A DNA stretch of 64,000 nucleotides from Pseudomonas sp. P8_241 (GTDB lineage: Bacteria; Pseudomonadota; Gammaproteobacteria; Pseudomonadales; Pseudomonadaceae), in assembly GCF_034008315.1 (NCBI RefSeq), contig NZ_CP125377.1, positions 2,616,001 to 2,680,000 of the forward strand, given 5' to 3'. Under the pieces are notes generated by a model. That model searched no databases, was not told where the DNA came from, and saw only the letters and a program-made list of their open reading frames with translations. Made by a program: the position numbers and the translations under genes. This document shows positions 25,482 through 35,042 of this stretch, one piece after another (position 1 is the stretch's first letter; each line of letters opens with the position of its first letter).

Positions 25482-27521
25482 TTACTGACGCACGTTCTGG
25501 TACAGCATCAGCCGTGAGGTTTCATGCATGGCGCGGGTCAATTCCGACAGGCGTTTGAACTCTTCCGGATTTTGCGCTGCCACGTTGTCCAGCGGCGTTT
25601 TCGAAGCCAGGTCGTGGAGCGTTGGCGAGCTGCCGTCGTGTTCCATCTGCACCATGTAATGTTGAGTCACACCGGCGATCAACGGGAAGGTTCCTTCACG
25701 CAATACCAGCGGCACCACGCGTTCACCTTCGGGTGCGGGCTGCTGGATGTCACGGCCCATGCCGCTGTTGCGGAACTCAAGCCCGGCCATGCCCGCCACG
25801 GTGGGCAGCAAGTCCACCAGGCCAACCGCTTCCTCGACCTTGCGTGTGCCGAGCAAGCCCGGGGCGTGGATGATCATCGGTACTGCGTTGCTTTCCAGGC
25901 CCAGCTGCTCATAAGCCGGCGCCAGGAAAGGGATCTGCGCGATGCGGGTGTTGTGGTCGCCAAACAGCACGAAAATCGTGTTGTCGTAATAGCCGCCGGC
26001 CTTGGCGATCTCCATCAGGCGGCCGATGTTGAAGTCCAGCAGGCGCACGGCATTGTATTGCTCGACGCTGCGCGATCCTGCGGCCTGGACTTCCTCGAGG
26101 GTAGGGTGCTTGACCTCAAACCCGTCGTTGGTCTTGGGAATCGTGAACGGACGATGGTTACCGGCCGTCTGTACGTACGCAAAGAAGGGCTTGTCCTTGG
26201 GCAGCGCTTGCAGGATCCGGTCGGTTTCCTTGAACAGGTCCAGATCCGAAATGCCCCAGACATCCACCACAGGGGATTTCCAGTCGCGCTCTTCATAGAG
26301 ATGAATGCCGTCGATGCTTTGGCGAATCAACGCATTCATGTTGGCCCAGCCGGAGTTGCCGCCGATGGTGTAGATCTTCTCGTAACCGGTGAAGGCATTG
26401 ACCAGTGAGTGCTGCCGGGTGATCAACGGGTTACGTGTCGCAGTCTCCTGACGCGTGACGTCAGGAACTCCGGTAATACTCGCCCATACGGTTTTTGCAG
26501 TACCTGTTACCGGCACATAGAAGTGCTCGAAGAACCAGCTCTGCGTGGCCAGGCGATCGATATTGGGCGTCGGATTGATCGGGTTGCCGTAGGCCCCGAC
26601 GGCGCTGGTGCCCAGGGATTCAAGCATGACGAACATCACGTTCGGCGGTCGTGATCCCGGTACTTTGTAGGGCTGTGGTGCCTGGTGGCGGACGAAATTG
26701 AGGGTGTTCGGGTCGGGCTGGTCGACGCCCAGATAGTTGGCCATGACCGGGTAATGCTCGCGCACCTGCGCTTCGTCATAGCGCGACTGGCCGACTTTAA
26801 GCGTGTCGTAAAGGAAAATGACCGGGTTCAGCCCCAGTGCAGCCACCTGGTTATTGCCCGAGAAAAAGGCATCGCTCCAGCGCAACGGCACAGGGTTTTC
26901 CAGGTTCATGTTCTCGACACGACCCAAAATGCCCAGCAACACCAGGATCACCATCAATGCGCTCCCCCATGTGGCGGAGAGCGGGTGAATCGGTCTGCTG
27001 CGACGGTCCAGTGTCACGCGTTCCAGGCGTACCAGAATCCAGGTCACCAACGCGACGGTTGCCAGCCAACCCAGGGAGATCCAGATAACCGGGTAGGTTT
27101 GCCAGACCATGTCGCGGGAAATCTGCGCATCTTCGAGGAAACGCAGGACGGTGGCGTTGATCCTCATGCCCAGGTACGCGTAGTGCCCGAAATCGATGAT
27201 GTAGATCAGCAGCAGGGCGCTCAGGGCGATGACGATATACAGGCGCGCGACTCGGCGCAGCAAGCGGCTGGTGATCAGGTTCCAGCGAGGAATCCAGGCC
27301 AGTATCGCCAGCGGTAGCGTCACCAGGATGGCCAGGCGCAGATCGAAACGAAAGCCGATGCCCAGGGTCTCAAGGACGGCATCGTCGCCGATCAGGGCTT
27401 TGACGTCGAAGCCGGAAAAGCCGAAGAAGAACACCACCCGCAGCAACGCGAACAACGCAAACAGGCACGCGGTTGCGCCCAGCCAATAATGCAACCGTCT
27501 CGAATGCAGCCAACCCATCAA
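25482..27521 (-). CDS. LTA-synthase/OpgB-like phosphoglycerol transferase
   Basis: A 679-residue inner-membrane protein. The first 230 residues hold about five helices (for example LGATACLFALFALLRVVFFF); the rest is a periplasmic alkaline-phosphatase-superfamily domain: PPNVMFVMLESLGTSAVGAY gives the first metal site, VPVTGTAKTVWASITGVPDV contains the likely Thr nucleophile, and TIFVLFGDHNTRIAQ gives the second metal site. In Gram-negative bacteria such enzymes move phosphoglycerol onto periplasmic glucans or surface glycans. It is the last gene of a three-gene operon with a small membrane protein and a sialidase-like protein. Confidence 0.85.
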   Translation of the reverse strand: MMGWLHSRRLHYWLGATACLFALFALLRVVFFFGFSGFDVKALIGDDAVLETLGIGFRFDLRLAILVTLPLAILAWIPRWNLITSRLLRRVARLYIVIALSALLLIYIIDFGHYAYLGMRINATVLRFLEDAQISRDMVWQTYPVIWISLGWLATVALVTWILVRLERVTLDRRSRPIHPLSATWGSALMVILVLLGILGRVENMNLENPVPLRWSDAFFSGNNQVAALGLNPVIFLYDTLKVGQSRYDEAQVREHYPVMANYLGVDQPDPNTLNFVRHQAPQPYKVPGSRPPNVMFVMLESLGTSAVGAYGNPINPTPNIDRLATQSWFFEHFYVPVTGTAKTVWASITGVPDVTRQETATRNPLITRQHSLVNAFTGYEKIYTIGGNSGWANMNALIRQSIDGIHLYEERDWKSPVVDVWGISDLDLFKETDRILQALPKDKPFFAYVQTAGNHRPFTIPKTNDGFEVKHPTLEEVQAAGSRSVEQYNAVRLLDFNIGRLMEIAKAGGYYDNTIFVLFGDHNTRIAQIPFLAPAYEQLGLESNAVPMIIHAPGLLGTRKVEEAVGLVDLLPTVAGMAGLEFRNSGMGRDIQQPAPEGERVVPLVLREGTFPLIAGVTQHYMVQMEHDGSSPTLHDLASKTPLDNVAAQNPEEFKRLSELTRAMHETSRLMLYQNVRQ

Positions 27522-27548
27522 TGTTCCCCTGTTAAAAATGTCGTTGAA

Positions 27549-28160
27549 TCAAGCGGGTCGATTCGGCACTGAAGTGCGCTTTTTACTCAGCAAACCATAT
27601 GCCCAGCGCGTGGCAAGCATCAGCAGGGAGGCGCAGCAATACAGACCCAGCAACGGATCGATCAGGTAATCCCAATAGTTCTGCGAAGGTTTTATCCCGA
27701 CGATAAAGGCCAGCGTCGCGGTGGCCAGCATCACGACCGCAAGACCGTTGCGCAGGTAAAACAGGCCCAGGGTGAGCAGGGCGAAGAAAATCAGCATCGG
27801 GCGCGGGCTGTAGCCGAACCGATAAGGGTCCAGGTCACTCAGGCCCATGGTTGCCGGGTACAGCACCAGGGCCATGATGGCGAACAGGATCAGTACGCAG
27901 GTTTTCCCTTGCCGGGCCGCTGGCAAAAAGCCCAACCGACGCAAGCAGAACCAGGCCATCAACACCATTGAGGTGATCGCCAGGTCATCGATATGGCTGC
28001 GCAGGTACGTGGCCAGCGACAATCCGTCCACGGGTATGAAACTGGCGCCCAGCAAGGCGAACAGTAATGCGATGCGCCAGGCCCGGTTCAGGCCAAACGC
28101 CGGCAGCAGGAGGAAGGCGATCATTGCGAAGCTGAGGTGGGCTTGCCAAAGGCTGATCAT
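27549..28160 (-). CDS. Polytopic membrane protein of unknown function
   Basis: A 203-residue protein with about six or seven hydrophobic helices. The start MISLWQAHLSFAMIAFLLLP is chosen because its ATG overlaps the stop of the upstream sialidase-like gene (ATGA). WDYLIDPLLGLYCCASLLML is near the end. It is probably a partner of the sulfatase-fold enzyme encoded 27 bases downstream and of the exported protein upstream; no enzymatic motif is visible. Confidence 0.78.
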   Translation of the reverse strand: MISLWQAHLSFAMIAFLLLPAFGLNRAWRIALLFALLGASFIPVDGLSLATYLRSHIDDLAITSMVLMAWFCLRRLGFLPAARQGKTCVLILFAIMALVLYPATMGLSDLDPYRFGYSPRPMLIFFALLTLGLFYLRNGLAVVMLATATLAFIVGIKPSQNYWDYLIDPLLGLYCCASLLMLATRWAYGLLSKKRTSVPNRPA

Positions 28161-29503
28161 TTGAGACGCTCGGAAAGCCACGCCTCGTTGAAGGTGACGT
28201 GCTTGATGAAAGTGTTGTTCCAGGAATAGACCAGGTGATACATGCCGTCTGGACTGCGGATGAAGTAGGGGTATTCATATTCAAACTCGCACCCCCGGAC
28301 CTTGCAGCCACGGGTGTCGAGATTTTTCAGGAACTGCGCCTCCAGCGGTTGGCGAAGCGCACCACTGGAACCGCGGAACTCATTGCCCATGATTTCCTTG
28401 TAGGCTTTGGGTGAAACCGGGTCCCCTTCGGGATCAGGCGACTTGTCCAGATCACCTAACGAGCGCCAATCGTCCATTTTCGCGTCGGTACCATAAAGGC
28501 TGAGCTTGTAACGCCCCTCCTGCAAATCATTGAGCGCCACCAACAATCCGTGTTCGGGGGTTGCAACAGCCGCCAGCGAGGAATTGGGGTTCCATGGGTT
28601 GAGCGGATAAGGCTCGCTCCAGGTTTGCCCGGCATCTTCGGTGCGGGTTGCCAGAACGCGGTGATGGGTGTTGCCGGCATAACGCAGCAAGGCAATACCG
28701 CGCTGCCCATCCAGCGGAACTACCGTGGGTTGCAACGAGTTTTTGCCGTGGCTGATGCGATATTTGTCGATCACATCACCGTCTGCACTCAGGTAGAGAT
28801 ACTCGGCAAACTTGCCCAGAAACTCGTGGTAGACCGGTAAGCCGATGGAGCCGTCGGCATGAAACACCGGCGCCGAGCGCACCAGGGTACTGATGTTCAG
28901 AAAGGGCGAGGTGATCAGTTGGCGCGGAGCGGACCAATGCTCGCCGAAGTCGTCGGAGACCATCACGTTCACCGCGCTGCCGGCCCAGCCGCCCATGGAC
29001 ACGGAAACGTAGAACAACCACAGGCGATTATCCGGCGCGAGTGCTATCACCGGATTGCCCAGTTTGCGGATATAGCGTTGGGTTCCCTGCTGGGTTGACT
29101 CCCGAGTCGCCAACACCTGTTCGGCGCCCCATTCGCCGGTTTTCACGTCGAAACGGGCCGAACGCACCTGCACATCGGCGGCGCCTTCGCGAGAACCGGC
29201 AAACCACACGGTCATCAAGCTTCCGTCAGGCAAGGCCGTGACCGCCGAGGAATGCACGAAGTCCACGAGCCCGGAGGAGGCGAAACGGCTGGTATAAATG
29301 GGTTTGGCCACTTGATTGGCCACCGCCTTCACTGGACTCATCAATGCAAAGGATGAGTGCGTGTGGGCAGGGTTGATGAACCATGCGACCGCAAAGAGGC
29401 AAGCCAGTGCAACATAAGCACCGAGGGCGGGAATACCGGGAAATTTGATGCGCATTTTTAGGCTAGGCATCTCTTGGCCCGGTCGAGGAGCGTAACCTAT
29501 CAT
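28157..29503 (-). CDS. Membrane-anchored BNR/sialidase-fold protein
   Basis: A protein of up to 448 residues with one N-terminal hydrophobic helix (LGAYVALACLFAVAWFINPA) and a six-bladed propeller with Asp-box motifs SDDFGEHWSAP and TEDAGQTWSEP. FRGSSGALRQPL and the EYPYFIRSPDGMYHLVYSW ending match exo-alpha-sialidase-like proteins. Possible ATG starts are at 29503, 29470 and 29455; none has a strong ribosome site. It leads an operon with a membrane protein (ATGA overlap) and a phosphoglycerol transferase, suggesting work on an envelope or surface glycan. True sialidase activity is not shown. Confidence 0.82.
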   Translation of the reverse strand: MIGYAPRPGQEMPSLKMRIKFPGIPALGAYVALACLFAVAWFINPAHTHSSFALMSPVKAVANQVAKPIYTSRFASSGLVDFVHSSAVTALPDGSLMTVWFAGSREGAADVQVRSARFDVKTGEWGAEQVLATRESTQQGTQRYIRKLGNPVIALAPDNRLWLFYVSVSMGGWAGSAVNVMVSDDFGEHWSAPRQLITSPFLNISTLVRSAPVFHADGSIGLPVYHEFLGKFAEYLYLSADGDVIDKYRISHGKNSLQPTVVPLDGQRGIALLRYAGNTHHRVLATRTEDAGQTWSEPYPLNPWNPNSSLAAVATPEHGLLVALNDLQEGRYKLSLYGTDAKMDDWRSLGDLDKSPDPEGDPVSPKAYKEIMGNEFRGSSGALRQPLEAQFLKNLDTRGCKVRGCEFEYEYPYFIRSPDGMYHLVYSWNNTFIKHVTFNEAWLSERLK

Positions 29504-29560
29504 CTATAGTTGCAAAGCAGGTTTTTGGCAAATAGAGAAATTGTAAGTAAATGTTGCTGT

Positions 29561-29836
29561 TCACCATTGCTCGCTCCTGAGGGCGTCCGCTACCCTGGTC
29601 TGGATCGCTTCTGAGTACTGGGATTTCAGCTCTTTGATTAAAGGCCCCAGGATAGGGTTCGCCTTGAACCGCGCCAACAGATGCTCAATCACCCGATCGA
29701 CTTTGGCATAGGCAGCCGTAACGCTTGAGGGTATCAGCGGATCAAACTCGATCCCTTCCATCTCGATATCGAGTCGTTTCAACACGGACTCGGCATCCAG
29801 AATCTGATGCCGTATCTCAGCCAGTGAACAGTGCAT
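29561..29836 (-). CDS. Small conserved-looking cytoplasmic protein, unknown
   Basis: A 91-residue acidic helical protein (MHCSLAEIRHQILDAESVLK...) without signal peptide or known motif. A strong AAGGAGG site precedes the ATG. It is transcribed away from the orphan parA gene; the 170 bases between them must hold both promoters. Confidence 0.65.
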   Translation of the reverse strand: MHCSLAEIRHQILDAESVLKRLDIEMEGIEFDPLIPSSVTAAYAKVDRVIEHLLARFKANPILGPLIKELKSQYSEAIQTRVADALRSEQW

Positions 29837-30008
29837 CGTTGACCTCCTTGTTTTGCCATATAGGCAAGTCGCTTGTTAACTGCTGTGGCGCAGCGGTCAG
29901 ATCCGGCATCCGCTGTCTTAAAAGTGAAACAAAATTGTCGCGCAGAAATATTACTGAAATATTTCAATCCTATGATCCATGTAGGATTTTTCTCAGGCTG
30001 CCTGTCTC

Positions 30009-30782
30009 ATGCGTCGAGCTGTGTTCAATCAAAAAGGCGGGGTTGGCAAATCCAGCATCGCCTGCAATCTGGCGGCTGTCAGTGCTGCCGAAGGCTACAG
30101 GACGCTGCTGGTGGATCTCGATCCACAGGCAAACTCGACCCACTACCTGACGGGGCTGACCGGGGATGACATCCCCATGGGGATCGCCGACTTCTTCAAG
30201 CAAACCCTGTCCAGTGGCCCGGCCAGCAAAAGGAATCGGGTGGCCATCACCGAGACCCGCTATGACAATCTGCATCTGGTCACGGCCAGTCGCGAGCTTG
30301 CTGACCTGCAGTCGAAGCTGGAGTCAAAATTCAAGATCAACAAGCTGCGTCGTTTGCTGGTAGAACTTAGCGAAGATTACGAGCGCATTTATATCGATAC
30401 GCCGCCGTCCTTGAATTTCTATACGTTCAGCGCATTGATCGCCGCCGAGCGCGTGTTGATTCCATTCGATTGCGACAGCTTTTCTCGTCAGGGGCTCTAC
30501 AGTGTCATCGCGCAAGTGGCCGAGTTGCGCGCCGACCATAACGAGTCGTTGATCGTGGAAGGGGTGGTGGTCAACCAGTTCGTGGCGCGAGCCAGCCTGC
30601 ATCAGACGCTGATCGACGAGTTGGTGGCAGAAGGCTTGCCGGTGTTACCGGATTACCTGAGCAGCACGGTGAAAATGCGTGAATCCCATGCAGTGTCGGT
30701 GCCCATGATCCATCTGGCGCCTCGCCATAAGCTTTCATTGGAGTTTGTCAGCCTGTTTTCCACCCTGGAACGTGCCAGTTGA
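30009..30782 (+). CDS. Orphan ParA-family ATPase
   Basis: A 257-residue Walker-type ATPase. The deviant Walker [17 protein letters not shown] begins four residues after the start, [15 protein letters not shown] is Walker A', and [20 protein letters not shown] is Walker B. No DNA-binding N-terminal domain and no parB partner nearby, so it is of the small ParA/MinD class that positions cargo other than a chromosome or plasmid. The C-terminus [19 protein letters not shown] is also found as a fragment at 45384-45434. Confidence 0.9.
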   Translation: MRRAVFNQKGGVGKSSIACNLAAVSAAEGYRTLLVDLDPQANSTHYLTGLTGDDIPMGIADFFKQTLSSGPASKRNRVAITETRYDNLHLVTASRELADLQSKLESKFKINKLRRLLVELSEDYERIYIDTPPSLNFYTFSALIAAERVLIPFDCDSFSRQGLYSVIAQVAELRADHNESLIVEGVVVNQFVARASLHQTLIDELVAEGLPVLPDYLSSTVKMRESHAVSVPMIHLAPRHKLSLEFVSLFSTLERAS

Positions 30783-30930
30783 TCGCAGGATGACTGCTCG
30801 GGTTTCCTGCAGAAAATTGCACTTCCCTGACTTTTGCCTACGCTTTGCACGTTCACAGTCCTATCCAGGCAAGCTCTAACGCTACAGCCTGTGGGGCGGC
30901 GGTGTGCTCTTGACCTCAAGGTGACCAGGC

Positions 30931-31752
30931 ATGGGGAATGACAAGCAATCCAAGGGCATCGGTGCAACTTTGGCGCTAATGCTTTGGTTCATGCCCGCTG
31001 CCCATGCCGAGGACTCGGCGGAACTGGCCAGGAAAGCACTCAACCCGGTGGCCGCGATGTACAGCCTGCCGGTGCAGTACAACTGGGATCAGAAAATCGG
31101 CCCGACCGGTGACGGCATGCACAGCGTCACCAATATCCAGCCGGTGCTGCCTTTCACTCTCAATGATGAGTGGAACCTCATTTCCCGCACCATTTTGCCG
31201 GTGATCGACCAGCACGGCCTGGCACCTGATGGCGCGGCGGACAGATCCGGTGTGGGTGACATCACCCAGAGCTTTTTCTTCTCGCCGAAACAGCCGACGG
31301 AGAGCGGCTGGATACTCGGTGCCGGCCCGGCGGTTTTGATTCCGACCGGCAGCGACGAGTTGCTCGGCAATGAGCAATGGGGGATCGGCCCGACGGCGGT
31401 CGCCCTGAAGCAGGCCAACGGCTGGACACACGGGATTCTGGCCAATCATGTCTGGGGCCTGGACGGCAGCCCGCCCGATGGCAAGGACAAGGTCAACCAG
31501 ACTTTCCTGCAACCCTTCCTTTCCTACACCACCAGCACCCTGACCACGTTCGGCGTGAACACCGAGTCGACCTATAACTGGCAAACTCGCGAATGGTCGG
31601 TCCCGGTCAATTTGACTGTGACGCAGTTGTTGAAAATCGGTGGCCAGCCCTTGACGGTGCAAGCAGGGCCGCGTTACTGGCTCGACACCCCTGAGGATGG
31701 TGCGCAAGGCTGGGGAGGGCGGTTCGCCATTACGCTGCTGTTTCCTCGGTGA
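30931..31752 (+). CDS. Outer-membrane beta-barrel/transporter-like protein
   Basis: A 273-residue exported protein, signal peptide cleaved at about MPAAHA-EDSAE. The mature part is rich in alternating strands (TNIQPVLPFTLNDEWNLISR, GWILGAGPAVLIPTGSDELL, RWG-type end GGRFAITLLFPR), typical of MetA/phenol-degradation-type barrel proteins that are often labelled 'transporter' or 'neuromedin U'. AGGTGACCAGGC precedes the ATG. The substrate is unknown, and no pathway genes are close by. Confidence 0.75.
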   Translation: MGNDKQSKGIGATLALMLWFMPAAHAEDSAELARKALNPVAAMYSLPVQYNWDQKIGPTGDGMHSVTNIQPVLPFTLNDEWNLISRTILPVIDQHGLAPDGAADRSGVGDITQSFFFSPKQPTESGWILGAGPAVLIPTGSDELLGNEQWGIGPTAVALKQANGWTHGILANHVWGLDGSPPDGKDKVNQTFLQPFLSYTTSTLTTFGVNTESTYNWQTREWSVPVNLTVTQLLKIGGQPLTVQAGPRYWLDTPEDGAQGWGGRFAITLLFPR

Positions 31753-31809
31753 GGGCAACCTTCGAGCCCAAGTCAAAGCCAGGTGGACCGGGCCGGCAAT
31801 CCATAAAAG

Positions 31810-32583
31810 TCAGGTAGAACGCAAACGCAGGATCTGCGCGCCATCGAAAGGGTCCGTCAGGTAGTGCGCGTGTACCCCAAAGGTGTCCAGCAAGCGTTGC
31901 GGGGTCAGGACGTCGAGCGGTTTGCCCAGCGCTACCAGGCGCCCTCGCTCAAGCACCGCCAAACGATCACACGTCAGCGCCTGGTTCAGGTCATGCAGCG
32001 CGACCAACGTGGTCACCGGCAACGATTGAACCACCTTCAAAATGATCAACTGATGCTGGATGTCGAGGTGATTGGTCGGTTCGTCGAGCAGCAGGATCCG
32101 GGGGCGCTGAGCCAGTGCCCGGGCGATGTGCACACGCTGGCGTTCACCCCCCGAGAGACTGCCCCAAATGCGCGTGCGCAGGTGCATGGCATCGACGTCG
32201 TGCAAGGCTTGCAGGACGATGGCAGCGTCTTCGTTCGACCAGGGTGTCAAGGCTGACAACCAGGGCGTGCGCCCCAGCGCGACGGCGTCGAACACGCTGA
32301 TCGCGTCGTCGGTGTCGGCCTGCTGCTCAACCACCGCCAGGCTTTGCGCGATGCTTCGACGCGACAGTTCGCCCAGGCGTTGGCCAGCCAGCCGAACTTC
32401 GCCGGCGGTGGGTTGGCGTACACCGGCGAGCAGTTTCAGCAGGGTGGATTTGCCCGAGCCGTTCGGCCCGACGATGCCCAGGGTTTCACCCTGGTGGACA
32501 TCCAGGCCGATATCGCTCAGTAACCCGGCGTCGCGCACCTTGAAACTCAGACCGCTACAGCTCAGTACGCAGGTGGCACTCAT
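31810..32583 (-). CDS. ABC transporter ATPase, corrinoid/iron-chelate type (BtuD/FecE-like)
   Basis: A 257-residue ABC ATPase: Walker A GPNGSGKSTLLKLL, signature [15 protein letters not shown], Walker B ILLLDEPTNHLD, H-loop LVALHDLNQAL. It is the third gene of an operon with FecCD permease and binding protein, overlapping the permease by four bases. The cobalamin riboswitch upstream of the operon points to vitamin B12 or another cobamide as substrate rather than ferric siderophore. Confidence 0.9.
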   Translation of the reverse strand: MSATCVLSCSGLSFKVRDAGLLSDIGLDVHQGETLGIVGPNGSGKSTLLKLLAGVRQPTAGEVRLAGQRLGELSRRSIAQSLAVVEQQADTDDAISVFDAVALGRTPWLSALTPWSNEDAAIVLQALHDVDAMHLRTRIWGSLSGGERQRVHIARALAQRPRILLLDEPTNHLDIQHQLIILKVVQSLPVTTLVALHDLNQALTCDRLAVLERGRLVALGKPLDVLTPQRLLDTFGVHAHYLTDPFDGAQILRLRST

Positions 32584-33596
32584 CGGGCGTTTCTCCGGCC
32601 AATCAGGATCAGGGCGAAAACCGGCGCGCCAACCAATGCGGTGATCACGCCGACGGGAATGACCTGGCCCTTGATCAGGGTGCGCGACAGCACATCGGCC
32701 GCGATCAGGAACACGGCCCCTCCCAGGGCACTGGCGGGCAACAGACGAGCATGTCCGGTCCCCAGCAGCAGGCGCGCAGCGTGGGGAATGACCAGGCCGA
32801 CAAACCCGATGGAGCCGACAATCGAGACGATCACGGCGGTCACCAATGCGGCGCAGCCGATCAGCAGAAATTGCACCCGACGCACCGGTATGCCGAGCGA
32901 TGCGGCCGAGTCAACGCCAAAGGTGAAGGCATCCAGAGCCCGACGGTGCCACAGGCACACCACCAGACCTGCCACGGCAACCGGCACCGCCAGCCCTACC
33001 GACGGCCAACGCACACCGCTCAGATTGCCGAGCAGCCAGAACATGATCCCGCGCGCCTGTTCGGAACTGGCTGACTTGGTGATCAGAAAGGCCGTCAGCG
33101 CGTTGAACAACTGCGAACCGGCGATGCCCGCCAGAATGATCTGGCCAGTACCGCTGGAACGCCCGCTGACCCGAGCCAGTAATATGACCAGGGCGAAAGC
33201 GGTCACGGCTCCGCTGAAGGCGCCCGCGGATAACGAAACCATTCCGGCGCCCACGCCGAGCAGTGCCACCAGCACCGCTCCGGTCGAGGCGCCCGCACAA
33301 ATGCCCAATAGATAGGGGTCCGCCAGGGGGTTGCGCAGCAGCGATTGCAAGATCACTCCGCAGGTCGCAAGCCCTGCGCCGCAGGCGGCCGCTACCAGTG
33401 CACGGGTCAGGCGATAATTCCAGACAATGCCTTCATCGATCGGATCAAGCACGTATCCCGCCGCCCACAGCTTGTTGGCCAATACCTCAAACACCACGCC
33501 TGGGGCTATTGCCGTTTCACCGATGGCCACACCGGCGATCACTGCTATCAATAGCGTGGCGAATGCCAACAGGACCCGAATTGTGATCGCCGTCAT
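32580..33596 (-). CDS. ABC transporter permease, FecCD/BtuC family
   Basis: A 338-residue permease with about ten hydrophobic helices. Family text: YRLTRALVAAACGAGLATCG, LRNPLADPYLLGICAGASTG and GSIGFVGLVIPHAARLLLG. It overlaps both neighbours by four bases. As part of the riboswitch-controlled operon it is likely a corrinoid permease. Confidence 0.92.
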   Translation of the reverse strand: MTAITIRVLLAFATLLIAVIAGVAIGETAIAPGVVFEVLANKLWAAGYVLDPIDEGIVWNYRLTRALVAAACGAGLATCGVILQSLLRNPLADPYLLGICAGASTGAVLVALLGVGAGMVSLSAGAFSGAVTAFALVILLARVSGRSSGTGQIILAGIAGSQLFNALTAFLITKSASSEQARGIMFWLLGNLSGVRWPSVGLAVPVAVAGLVVCLWHRRALDAFTFGVDSAASLGIPVRRVQFLLIGCAALVTAVIVSIVGSIGFVGLVIPHAARLLLGTGHARLLPASALGGAVFLIAADVLSRTLIKGQVIPVGVITALVGAPVFALILIGRRNAR

Positions 33597-34606
33597 TTCG
33601 ACAAGTCGTAGCCGTTGATGGCGTTGGCCAATTGCTCGACGCCATCGAACATCCTGACACTGGCCTGCAGGGCCAGGGCATCAAGGATGATGATGCGGTC
33701 GTTTTTCACCGCGTCCATGTTGCGGGTGACGGGATCGCTGCGCAAAAACGCCAGCTTCTTTTGATAGTCGTCAGCCGGAAAACGGCGGCGATCCATGCGT
33801 GCAATCACTAAAAACGTCGGGTTGGCCTTGGCTATGGTTTCCCAGCCTACGGTTGGCCATTCTTCATCGGACTGCACCACATTGCGCACGCCCAGGGACT
33901 TGAGCATGAAATCGGCAATGCCCTTGTGGCCGGCCACATAGGGATCGAGGCCCATATCCGCGCTGGAGAACCAGACCAGTGCGCTGGTGTGCCGCAAATC
34001 CTTTTTTTGTACTGACGCGACGGACCGGGCAAGGCCGGCCTTGAGTTCGGCATTGAGTTGATGGCCGCGCTCGGGCACATCGAAAATCTCTGCCAGCTGG
34101 CTGACGCTCTTGTAGATACTGTCGATGCGAAAGGGCTGCAGGCGTGTGCCGTCGGCACCGACCAGGTTGTCCTTGGCTTCGCAATCGGACGGCAGGAGGT
34201 AGGTTGGAATGTTCAGTTCGTGAAATTGTTCGCGGGTACCCACAGCGCCTTGCGGGCCGACCATCCACTCAAGTTCCACCGCGACCAGTTCCGGCCGCTT
34301 GCCGATGACGGCTTCGAAGCTCGGTTCGTTATCGGCCAGGCGCTCGATCCTGTCGTTCTGCGTCTTGTACTGGCCCAGCACCTCGTTGAACCACAGGGAA
34401 GTCCCCGTGACCTTGTCGCCGAGCCCCAGGGCATAGAGCATTTCGGTGCCGGCCTGGCCGATGGTCACGGTACGCGTCGGGGCGTGCTGGAAGGTCAGCG
34501 TGCTGCCGCAGTTCTTTAGCGTCAACGGATAGTGAGTCGAGGTTGCAAAGGCCTGCGAGCACAGGACCCAACCGGTGATGAGGGCGACAACGCGGTGCAG
34601 CAGCAT
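33593..34606 (-). CDS. Periplasmic corrinoid-type substrate-binding protein
   Basis: A 337-residue binding protein. The frame opens at 34741, but the ATG at 34606 follows AAATGGAGATTGCATC and gives a proper signal peptide MLLHRVVALITGWVLCSQAFA. The fold is the FepB/BtuF type (RTVTIGQAGTEMLYALGLGD, PSFEAVIGKRPELVAVELEW). It is larger than E. coli BtuF. First gene of the operon downstream of the cobalamin riboswitch. Fe-chelate binding remains an alternative. Confidence 0.87.
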   Translation of the reverse strand: MLLHRVVALITGWVLCSQAFATSTHYPLTLKNCGSTLTFQHAPTRTVTIGQAGTEMLYALGLGDKVTGTSLWFNEVLGQYKTQNDRIERLADNEPSFEAVIGKRPELVAVELEWMVGPQGAVGTREQFHELNIPTYLLPSDCEAKDNLVGADGTRLQPFRIDSIYKSVSQLAEIFDVPERGHQLNAELKAGLARSVASVQKKDLRHTSALVWFSSADMGLDPYVAGHKGIADFMLKSLGVRNVVQSDEEWPTVGWETIAKANPTFLVIARMDRRRFPADDYQKKLAFLRSDPVTRNMDAVKNDRIIILDALALQASVRMFDGVEQLANAINGYDLSK

Positions 34607-34762
34607 GATGCAATCTCCATTTGTACCGTACACGGAGCAGGGGAGTACGGTCTGGAAACACACAATCAAACGCTGCCGCTGGAGCAGAGCAAGGCCGGGT
34701 TCAGGCAAAAAACACGCGGCAAGGATGTCCCTTCCGGACACCCCGCCGGTTAGTGATGTTCT

Positions 34763-34940
34763 GTGCCGGCAGGTCTCCTGACTGATGCGTCATCGCCATG
34801 CTCCAGCCTTCCCGGATTCGATCCAGTGGCAATAAAGAAGCAGGCTCGGCATCTACAGTTGCGGGGGCAGTTCCGTTCGATGCGACAGGCGCATCTCGGA
34901 TTCCCTATTAATCCCGTTTGGAAACCGGCGCGGTATAGTA
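34763..34940 (-). promoter_or_regulatory. Cobalamin (AdoCbl) riboswitch
   Basis: On the reverse strand the typical order is present: GGTTTCCAAACGGGATTAAT then AGGGAATC, CTGCCCCCGCAACTGTAG, the B12 box GCCACTGG (complement of 34823-34830), CCGGGAAGGC, and finally GTCAGGAGACCTGCCGGCA. This is the conserved core of the cobalamin riboswitch. It lies 160 bases before the binding-protein start and should shut the operon down when cobalamin is plentiful. The 34607-34762 leader between it and the gene is the expected expression platform; GGGTGTCC/GGACATCC within it can pair. Confidence 0.93.
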
Positions 34941-35042
34941 GTCGATCATGCCGGGCAGGGCTAATTCAGTGCACACAAAAAACCTGCATGTGCGGCGGGC
35001 AGAGGTGGTGGATACCGCGCAAACCGTCGCGTGATGCCCTGA

